Positions 1 through 5,281 of a DNA stretch of 6,169 nucleotides are shown here, one piece after another (positions within the stretch are counted from its first letter, which is position 1; every line of letters begins with the position of its first letter). The stretch is from Arenicellales bacterium (GTDB lineage Bacteria; Pseudomonadota; Gammaproteobacteria; Arenicellales; UBA868): contig JAPKAJ010000137.1 of NCBI GenBank assembly GCA_028825345.1, positions 1 to 6,169 of the forward strand, read 5' to 3'. The notes beneath the pieces are model-generated. The model made no database searches. It had not been told where the DNA came from and saw only the letters and a program-made list of their open reading frames with translations. A program made the translations under genes and the position numbers.

Positions 1-1170
1 CTATCGGTGGTCGCCCAGATCGCGGACCATATTGTGGTGTTATACGCGGGCGAAACGCAGGAGTATGGCAGCGCAGAACAGGTCGTGAGTCATCCGGGGC
101 ACGATTACACCCGTCGCCTAATGCATGCTGTTCGACCACCACCCGCCGCTGGTCAGGGCGACGAAACCAGTGGGGAGCATCACCGTGCGGCGCCTGCGCT
201 CGAAGTAAAAGACCTTGTTGCCGGATACGGTAAAGTCAAAGACGGAAAGCCTGCGATAACAGTGCTTCGGGATGTGAATGTCTCCATAGAGCGGGGCCAC
301 AGTGTGGGGGTGATTGGCGAATCGGGTTGTGGAAAATCCACCCTGGCCCGGGTTATGGCCGGGCTTTTGCCCGCCGCGCAGGGAGAAGTTCTACTGGATG
401 GCGAACCACTGAAGCCTGCCTTACAGCAGCGAAGTCGCAGCGAGCTGCAGAAAGTACAGTTCGTTTTCCAGATGGCGGATACCGCGCTTAACCCACGCCA
501 GCGAATAGATCATATTCTGGGGCGCCCGCTTGAGTTCTACCTTGGTCTTAAAGGAAAAGAAAAACGTCGGCGGATTGGCGAACTTCTGCAGATCGTCGAA
601 CTACCGCAGGAATTTGCTGGGCGATATCCCGAGGAACTCTCAGGTGGTCAGAAGCAGAGAATCAATCTTGCCAGGGCACTGGCGGCATCGCCGGAAGTAC
701 TGCTTTGTGATGAGGTAATCTCGGCACTCGATTCCATCGTTGGCGCGAATGTCATTGAATTGCTCAAGAAGTTGCGCAAGCAGACCGGCGTGTCCTTTGT
801 TTTTATCAGCCATGATCTTTCGACAGTGGCATCCTTTGCCGATGAAATCATCGTGCTGTACGCGGGCCGCGTGGTGGAAAAGGGCACCACAGATGCCGTG
901 CTCTCTCCGCCATATCATCCCTATACACGTCTTCTCATCAGCTCAGTTCCTGAGTTGCGCGTCGGCTGGCTTGAAGAAACCATGCAGACCCAGGAGGCGC
1001 AGGCTGGTATTGATCGTGTGGTAACTCTGACGGATAAAGGCTGCCCATTTTTTGATCGTTGTCCGCGGGCGATAAAGGATACCTGTGATCAGGAGACCCC
1101 GCCGGTAAGAATGTTGAGCGGCGGTCATGCCATTGAGTGTCATCTGGGCGAGGCGGAATTCGCCCAGTAA
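1..1170 (+). CDS. Fused Opp/Dpp-type ABC importer ATPase, 3' part (end of NBD1 plus complete NBD2)
   Basis: This is the energising subunit of a peptide/nickel-family (Opp/Dpp/GsiA-like) ABC importer, acting on the cytoplasmic face of the inner membrane. The frame is open to base 1 and the first residues (SVVAQIADHIVVLYAG) are the stretch just after an H-loop, so a first nucleotide-binding domain lies upstream and the GTG at 7 is not the true start. A linker at about codons 45-65 leads into a complete second domain. Its Walker A is GESGCGKST (316-342), the Q-loop Gln is at 469-471, the LSGGQ signature at 637-651, Walker B VLLCDE at 697-714, the D-loop SALD at 721-732 and the H-loop His at 811-813. 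The tail is the oligopeptide-transporter C-terminal region with four Cys (codons at 1042, 1060, 1084, 1138; spacing C-x5-C-x7-C-x17-C). The Q-loop continues as QMADTALNPR instead of the commoner QDPxxSLNPR; I recall this variant from a subgroup of the family. Permeases and binding protein are presumably upstream. Substrate cannot be read from the ATPase. Confidence 0.95.
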   Translation, partial: LSVVAQIADHIVVLYAGETQEYGSAEQVVSHPGHDYTRRLMHAVRPPPAAGQGDETSGEHHRAAPALEVKDLVAGYGKVKDGKPAITVLRDVNVSIERGHSVGVIGESGCGKSTLARVMAGLLPAAQGEVLLDGEPLKPALQQRSRSELQKVQFVFQMADTALNPRQRIDHILGRPLEFYLGLKGKEKRRRIGELLQIVELPQEFAGRYPEELSGGQKQRINLARALAASPEVLLCDEVISALDSIVGANVIELLKKLRKQTGVSFVFISHDLSTVASFADEIIVLYAGRVVEKGTTDAVLSPPYHPYTRLLISSVPELRVGWLEETMQTQEAQAGIDRVVTLTDKGCPFFDRCPRAIKDTCDQETPPVRMLSGGHAIECHLGEAEFAQ

Positions 1171-1183
1171 GGCCAAGTTGCAT

Positions 1184-1189
1184 GGGGGA
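1184..1189 (+). promoter_or_regulatory. Ribosome binding site of the amidase gene
   Basis: GGGGGA lies 5 nt before the GTG at 1195 and supports that codon as the start. The nearby ATG at 1182 is in another frame and does not lead into the amidase. Confidence 0.5.
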
Positions 1190-1194
1190 TTCTC

Positions 1195-2610
1195 GTGATC
1201 GGGGAAGAGTACGATCGATATGACGCGATAGGCCTCGCCGGGCTGATCGCAAAAAAAGAGCTCACCCCTTCCGAGCTTATTGAGACTACGATTAACCGGA
1301 TCGAGTCGCTCAATCCAAAACTGAATGCCATAATCGCTCGGTGTTTTGATTCGGCGCGAGACAGCATCACCCAAGGACTCCCCGCCGGATCCTTAACCGG
1401 GGTTCCCTATCTGGTCAAGGATCTGAACACTATGCTTGCCGGCCTTCCTGCGACTAACGGCAGTCGCGCTTTTGCAAAAACCATTCCCACTAAAGATGGA
1501 CTGTTGATCTCGCGCTTAAAGGCGGCTGGTCTCGTGATTCTGGGAAAAACCAATACCCCTGAATTTGGGCTGAATATCTGTACCTCCCCCATGCTGTTTG
1601 GACCCACGGTCAATCCTTTTGATCACTCCCGTTCAGCAGGAGGGTCAAGCGGTGGCTCGGCCTGCGCGGTAGCTAGCGGTATGCTTCCCGCGGCCCACGC
1701 CACCGACAGCGGGGGATCGATCCGGATTCCAGCGAGCAACTGCGGTTTGTTTGGCCTCAAACCTACCCGGGCTCGGGTACCGCTTGGGCATGACAGGGCA
1801 GAGGGTTTGGCGGGATTCAGTGTGGCCCATGCCTTAACCCACAGCGTGCGAGATTCGGCAATGCTGCTCGATGTGACGCATGGGCCAATACCCGGTGCCA
1901 TCTACAGTGCGCCAGAACTAAGTGGAACGTTCCTGGAATCCCTTGAAGGTGATCTGCCAGATCTCAGAGTGGGCCTTTGTACTGATGGCTTCGCGGGAGA
2001 AGACATCGATTCACAGTGCAAGCAAGCCGCGACAGATGCCGGCCTTCTTTGCCAGTCGTTGGGTTGCAAGGTTGAACAGGCGATGCCACCTGTAGACGGC
2101 GTGGCGCTGCGCGATGCCTTCGATGTATTGTTTTCTGCCAATATCGCTAATGTAGTTCAAGCCGTGTTGTTGGAAAATAATGAAAAAAATCCGGAATCCT
2201 TGTTTGAGCCTGTGACACTGGCATGCGCCGAAGCTGGGCGCAGGTGTAGCGCCGTGCGGTACGTACAAGCCATCGAATGTATTCAACGCGCAGCCCGAGA
2301 TCTCGCCGATTTCTTTGATGGCTATGATGTATTGCTGACACCAACGCTGGCTCGCCCACCGCTGAAACTGAACGAGATCAGTATGGCCATGGACGATTGG
2401 GAAAATTACTTGAACGCGTTGTTGAATGAAATTCCGTTTACCCCTCTTTTTAATGCCACTGGGGCACCGGCGGCTTCGGTGCCATTGGCAAAGAGTGAAG
2501 AGGGACTTCCCATCGGCATTCAGATCGGTGCCGCACTGGGTCAGGAAAAAACGCTGCTGCGCCTGGCGCGAGAGCTCGAGATTGCCAGCCCTTGGCACAA
2601 GCGTATTTGA
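1195..2610 (+). CDS. Amidase-signature family hydrolase, NylA-like
   Basis: A 471-residue amidase-signature (AS) enzyme, a full-length size for the family, predicted cytoplasmic with no signal peptide. AS enzymes hydrolyse C-N amide bonds through a Ser-cisSer-Lys triad. Here the candidates are Lys75 (in LVKDL, codon at 1417), Ser151 (in AGGSSGGSA, codon at 1645) and Ser175 (in DSGGSIRIPAS, codon at 1717). The 24-residue gap between the two Ser matches FAAH and NylA. The N-terminal YDAIGLAGLIAKKELTPSEL, ILGKTNTPEFGL, SNCGLFGLKPTR and VRDSAMLLDVTHGP stretches resemble the subgroup containing 6-aminohexanoate cyclic-dimer hydrolase (NylA) more than GatA. No gatB or gatC is beside it, so a role in tRNA amidation is unlikely. 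The GTG start is set by a GGGGGA ribosome binding site. It follows the ABC ATPase by 24 bp and precedes the PhzF-like gene by 16 bp, suggesting co-transcription and action on an imported amide or peptide-like compound. Family is secure; substrate is unknown. Confidence 0.93.
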   Translation: MIGEEYDRYDAIGLAGLIAKKELTPSELIETTINRIESLNPKLNAIIARCFDSARDSITQGLPAGSLTGVPYLVKDLNTMLAGLPATNGSRAFAKTIPTKDGLLISRLKAAGLVILGKTNTPEFGLNICTSPMLFGPTVNPFDHSRSAGGSSGGSACAVASGMLPAAHATDSGGSIRIPASNCGLFGLKPTRARVPLGHDRAEGLAGFSVAHALTHSVRDSAMLLDVTHGPIPGAIYSAPELSGTFLESLEGDLPDLRVGLCTDGFAGEDIDSQCKQAATDAGLLCQSLGCKVEQAMPPVDGVALRDAFDVLFSANIANVVQAVLLENNEKNPESLFEPVTLACAEAGRRCSAVRYVQAIECIQRAARDLADFFDGYDVLLTPTLARPPLKLNEISMAMDDWENYLNALLNEIPFTPLFNATGAPAASVPLAKSEEGLPIGIQIGAALGQEKTLLRLARELEIASPWHKRI

Positions 2611-2614
2611 GTTT

Positions 2615-2618
2615 GAGG
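2615..2618 (+). promoter_or_regulatory. Ribosome binding site of the PhzF-like gene
   Basis: GAGG lies 8 nt before the ATG at 2627, in the 16-bp gap after the amidase stop. It selects this ATG over the in-frame upstream start at 2426, which would overlap the amidase C-terminus by 185 bases. Confidence 0.5.
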
Positions 2619-2626
2619 CCGCTGTG

Positions 2627-3538
2627 ATGAGCGCTTACGAATTTGATCTTTTCAGTGCTTTTACGGCAAATCCGTTTGGCGGCAGTCATGCCGGTATCGT
2701 TTACGATGGGGCAAAGCTCTCAACGGCACAAATGCAACAAATAGCCCGGGAGGTCGGCGCACCGGCAACCTGTTTTCTCATCCGCGTTAAGCGATGCGAT
2801 GTTCACGTGCGCTTTTTTTCAACCGCCCAGGAGTACCCGATGTGTGGACACGGCACCCTGGGACTGATGACGGGTCTGGTTGAGCGTGGTCACCTTGAAG
2901 TGTCGCTTGGGCAAACAAAAAAGGTTCATCTGCATACGTCTGCGAGTTCGGCAGTGGTCGAAGTCACCCATCGATCGGATAGTCGTATCGAGGTGATGCT
3001 TAAGTTAACCCCCGCCGTATTTGAGCCGGCCTCGCTGACACCTGATCAATTCAAAGTGTTCTTTGGGGTCAGTTCACAAGCCATGGACTCTTCGCTTCCA
3101 GTTGAATATACCGTATCGGATTTTTCGCACCTGGTGGTTCCGCTAAAGAGTTTGGACGATATCAGGGCAGTCACACCTGATTTTGAACGGATACATGAGT
3201 TCTGTACACAGCATCATATTGATACAGTGGTACTTTTTTCCCAGCAGACGGTGCATCCTGACAGCACCGTGCATTGTCGCGAATTTGCACCTCGGGTGGG
3301 CACCCCAGAGGTGCCGGCGGCCGGAACCACCAACAGAGCCTTGTCCTGCTATCTTGTGCGCCATGATCTTCTGGAATGCTCTGATGAAAAATCCCACACT
3401 GTCACCAGCGAACAAGGCTATGAGATGGGCAGGCCCAGCGGGGTGATTACAAGAATGGCGCTGGACGGCAAAACCCCGACCGACCTTTGGGTCGGCGGAG
3501 TTGCGACTAAGGCCATGAGTGGACAGTTTTTTGTTTAG
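2627..3538 (+). CDS. PhzF-family isomerase/epimerase-like protein with atypical active site
   Basis: A 303-residue protein of the PhzF/YddE family (two-lobed diaminopimelate-epimerase fold), close to the usual length. Family marks are FDLFSAFTANPFGGSHAG at residues 6-23, MQQIAREVG at 36-44, CGHGT at 73-77, REFAP at 218-222, the PEVPAAGTT block at 227-235 and QGYEMGRPSG at 263-272. PhzF enzymes isomerise or epimerise small metabolites with no cofactor. The key residues differ. Where PhzF has Glu45 (SETAF) this protein has Ala47 (PATCF, codon 2765). Where PhzF has Asp208 in DPATGS it has Val229 in VPAAGT (codon 3311), and Ser213 becomes Thr234. The His of CGH is kept (His75). The segment PMCGHGTLG around Cys73 resembles the MCGHG motif of proline racemases more than the LCGHAT usual in PhzF proteins. 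The ATG at 2627 is chosen because it has a GAGG site and starts exactly where the family's N-terminus begins. Tight spacing after the amidase implies one operon. The reaction is not known, and a non-catalytic role is possible. Confidence 0.88.
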   Translation: MSAYEFDLFSAFTANPFGGSHAGIVYDGAKLSTAQMQQIAREVGAPATCFLIRVKRCDVHVRFFSTAQEYPMCGHGTLGLMTGLVERGHLEVSLGQTKKVHLHTSASSAVVEVTHRSDSRIEVMLKLTPAVFEPASLTPDQFKVFFGVSSQAMDSSLPVEYTVSDFSHLVVPLKSLDDIRAVTPDFERIHEFCTQHHIDTVVLFSQQTVHPDSTVHCREFAPRVGTPEVPAAGTTNRALSCYLVRHDLLECSDEKSHTVTSEQGYEMGRPSGVITRMALDGKTPTDLWVGGVATKAMSGQFFV

Positions 3539-3590
3539 CCGCCTTTTTGGGGATCAGTAATCGAGAAACAATGGATGGACGCGAGCCAGG

Positions 3591-3620
3591 TTGTGCTTTT
3601 TTTCACCGCTATGACACAAT
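3591..3620 (+). promoter_or_regulatory. Possible weak promoter in the 88-bp gap before the aminotransferase
   Basis: The 3539-3626 gap is the longest on the + strand here. TTGTGC (3591-3596) and CACAAT (3615-3620), 18 nt apart, loosely match sigma-70 -35 and -10 boxes; TATGAC at 3610-3615 is an alternative -10. Either would start transcription very near the ATG at 3627. The matches are poor, and read-through from upstream is an equal alternative. Confidence 0.18.
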
Positions 3621-3626
3621 CCAACG

Positions 3627-4733
3627 ATGACTGAGTACGAAGTCACTTTTCTCGCAAAGGGATTACCTGCAACGGTTCCGTTTGTTGGGCCTGAGACGCA
3701 GGAGCGCACCTTCGGCAAAGCGTTCGCTGCGCGTATCGGAGCTAACGAGAACGTCTTTGGGCCTTCCCCACGGGTAATAAAGGCGATCGCTGATGCCGGC
3801 GCACAGGCCTGGAAATACGGCGATCCCGAGTTTTTTCATCTTCGTCACGCAATTGCCGCCCATCATGGCGTTGACCCTGCCCACATCATGGTGGGCGAGG
3901 GTATCGATGGCCTTTTTGGTTACCTGGTGCGGTTATTTGTTGGCCCAGGCGATAAGGTAGTGACATCGGCAGGGGCGTACCCGACCTTTAATTTCCATGT
4001 CACAGGATACGGTGGAGAACTGGTGACGGTTCCTTACCGTGACGACTGCGAGGATATTGATGCACTGATTGACGCGGCCGCGACCCACCAACCCAAGTTG
4101 ATTTATATCGCCAACCCGGATAATCCCATGGGTTCGTGGTGCAATGCCGGTGATATTGAGTCTATGATCGAAAGGGTGCCAGAAAAATCGCTGCTGGTGC
4201 TGGATGAGGCCTATGGCGAATTTGCTCCCCAAGGGACGTTACCGGCAATAAACACGTCTGATTCTCGCGTGTTGCGTTTTCGTACTTTTTCCAAAGCTTA
4301 TGGTCTGGCAGGTATTCGTGTCGGCTATGTGATTGGTGAAGCCGCGCTGATCAATGAATTCAATAAAATCCGCAATCATTTCGGTGTGGGTTGTGTTGCA
4401 CAAGCCGCATGCCTTGCGGCACTGGCCGACCAGGATTATTTGAATCAAGTGATTAACAAGGTGGCGCACGCGCGGGAGCAACTTTGCGAGATAGCGTCTG
4501 TGAACGGCCTCAACGCTTTGCCATCGGCCGCTAACTTTGTTGCGATTGATTGCGGTCACGATGGGGATTTTGCAGTGAGAGTACTGAATGATCTGATCGG
4601 ACAGGGTGTTTTTGTCCGCATGCCCGGAATCGCGCCTCTTAATCGATGTATTCGGGTTTCTGTAGGACACCCGCAAGATCTCGAACTTTTTGCCCGAGCG
4701 TTGCCCAAAGCACTTTTGGCGGCATCGCGATAA
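3627..4733 (+). CDS. HisC-like PLP-dependent aminotransferase (class I/II fold)
   Basis: A 368-residue fold-type I aminotransferase of the histidinol-phosphate aminotransferase-like group, full length for that group. It should exchange an amino group between an amino acid or amine and a 2-oxo acid using pyridoxal phosphate. Visible active-site parts are the Schiff-base Lys223 in TFSKAYGLAGIRVGY (codon 4293), Asn163 to Pro167 in NPDNPMG (most relatives have NPNNPTG), Asp193 and Tyr196 in LDEAYGEF, Arg231, and Arg343 in CIRVSVG, which should bind the substrate carboxylate or phosphate. Tyr64 (KYGDPE) matches the Tyr that reaches the neighbouring subunit's PLP in HisC. The ATG at 3627 is the first start after an in-frame stop at 3612, but it has no recognisable ribosome binding site. 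No other histidine-biosynthesis gene is present, so a catabolic or secondary-metabolite substrate linked to the amidase and PhzF-like neighbours is more likely than histidinol phosphate. Specificity is not readable from sequence. Confidence 0.93.
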   Translation: MTEYEVTFLAKGLPATVPFVGPETQERTFGKAFAARIGANENVFGPSPRVIKAIADAGAQAWKYGDPEFFHLRHAIAAHHGVDPAHIMVGEGIDGLFGYLVRLFVGPGDKVVTSAGAYPTFNFHVTGYGGELVTVPYRDDCEDIDALIDAAATHQPKLIYIANPDNPMGSWCNAGDIESMIERVPEKSLLVLDEAYGEFAPQGTLPAINTSDSRVLRFRTFSKAYGLAGIRVGYVIGEAALINEFNKIRNHFGVGCVAQAACLAALADQDYLNQVINKVAHAREQLCEIASVNGLNALPSAANFVAIDCGHDGDFAVRVLNDLIGQGVFVRMPGIAPLNRCIRVSVGHPQDLELFARALPKALLAASR

Positions 4734-4770
4734 AACACCAGGACTCAAAGAGTTTCGTTTTTATTTTTGC

Positions 4771-4775
4771 AGGAG
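4771..4775 (+). promoter_or_regulatory. Ribosome binding site of the GlcG/HbpS-family gene
   Basis: AGGAG lies 7 nt before the ATG at 4783, the best ribosome binding site in the window. It decides the start against an in-frame ATG at 4690 that lies inside the aminotransferase gene. Confidence 0.75.
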
Positions 4776-4782
4776 ACAAAGT

Positions 4783-5211
4783 ATGTCGATTACATTGGAA
4801 CAGGCCAGAGCAGTTGTCGACGGCGCTATAGCGAAAGCCCGTGATCTGGAATTAAAGCCCGTCAGCGTGGTTGTGCTCGATGATCGGGGTTCGCTTGTCG
4901 CGGCTGCATCCGAGGATGGTGTTAGCGCGATGCGGGCCAGAATTGCCCACGGCAAGGCGAATGCCGCGATTCAACTTGGCATGGGAACGCGCGCATTGAT
5001 GAATAGGGCAGAACAGCAGGCTTATTTTATCCAGGCCATGAATGGTCTTGCCGGGGGCGATATGGTGCCGGTACCCGGCGGCGTGCTTTTGCGCGGTGGA
5101 TCTGCGGAGTTGCTGGGCGCCGTCGGCACCTCGGGAGATACTTCAGATAACGACGAGGCAGCGGCCCTTGGAGGGGTTGAAGCGGCCGGTCTTATCGCTG
5201 AGACCGGCTGA
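4783..5211 (+). CDS. GlcG/HbpS family small protein (DUF336 type, possibly heme-binding)
   Basis: A 142-residue protein covering the whole GlcG/HbpS (former DUF336) domain. Family marks are SITLEQARAVVDGAIAKA at the N-terminus, PVSVVVLDDRGSLVAA at about 26-41, the MRARIAHGKANAA segment at 50-62, PVPGGVLLR at 96-104 and LGAVGTSGDTSDNDEAAA at 111-128. No signal peptide is seen, so it is probably cytoplasmic, unlike secreted Streptomyces HbpS. Characterised relatives include heme-binding HbpS and E. coli GlcG, encoded in the glycolate operon and of unclear function. Such proteins are often encoded next to catabolic or oxidative enzymes, which fits the last position in this gene set, 49 bp after the aminotransferase. 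A strong AGGAG site fixes the start at 4783. Family is clear; heme binding or any accessory role in the pathway is inference. Confidence 0.9.
   Translation: MSITLEQARAVVDGAIAKARDLELKPVSVVVLDDRGSLVAAASEDGVSAMRARIAHGKANAAIQLGMGTRALMNRAEQQAYFIQAMNGLAGGDMVPVPGGVLLRGGSAELLGAVGTSGDTSDNDEAAALGGVEAAGLIAETG
5185..5208 (+). other. Perfect 8-bp stem-loop at the 3' end of the GlcG/HbpS-family gene
   Basis: GCCGGTCT (5185-5192) and AGACCGGC (5201-5208) form a perfect inverted repeat with an 8-nt loop, ending right before the TGA stop. No T-run follows, so it is not a standard intrinsic terminator. It could mark or protect the 3' end of the + strand transcript where it meets the converging gene, or be chance in G+C-rich coding DNA. 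Confidence 0.35.
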
Positions 5212-5281
5212 TCAAGCGAGTCACCATTGGGTTGTGACCTTCTGGTCGGGAGAACGCGGTTACTACGAGGTGATTCTGGTG
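5212..5281. other. Gap between converging genes
   Basis: This 70-bp stretch separates the + strand set from the - strand methyltransferase-family gene. It has a weak 5-bp inverted repeat (GTCAC at 5220-5224, GTGAC at 5234-5238) with no T-run on either strand. I see no convincing intrinsic terminator for either direction. Confidence 0.4.

Noticed and set aside
943..1374. 143-codon open frame on the - strand across the ABC/amidase junction
   Set aside because: It is antisense to two well-supported genes and has no motif.
2011..2598. 195-codon open frame on the - strand
   Set aside because: It lies wholly inside the amidase gene on the opposite strand. Its translation shows no family motif, and the amidase motifs on the + strand are unambiguous.
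2426..2626. N-terminal extension of the PhzF-like protein from the upstream ATG at 2426
   Set aside because: The extra 67 residues are Arg-rich, unlike the family, and overlap the amidase C-terminus. The family N-terminus begins at 2627, which has its own ribosome binding site.
3480..3495. Hairpin CCGACC/GGTCGG with a 4-nt loop as a terminator of the PhzF-like gene
   Set aside because: It lies inside the coding sequence about 40 bases before the stop codon, encodes conserved C-terminal residues and has no T-run after it.
4239..4748. 169-codon open frame on the - strand
   Set aside because: It is antisense to the aminotransferase, which keeps all its PLP-site residues; the translation has no recognisable domain.
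4690..4782. N-terminal extension of the GlcG/HbpS-family protein from 4690
   Set aside because: It overlaps the end of the aminotransferase gene, and the family start with an AGGAG site is at 4783.
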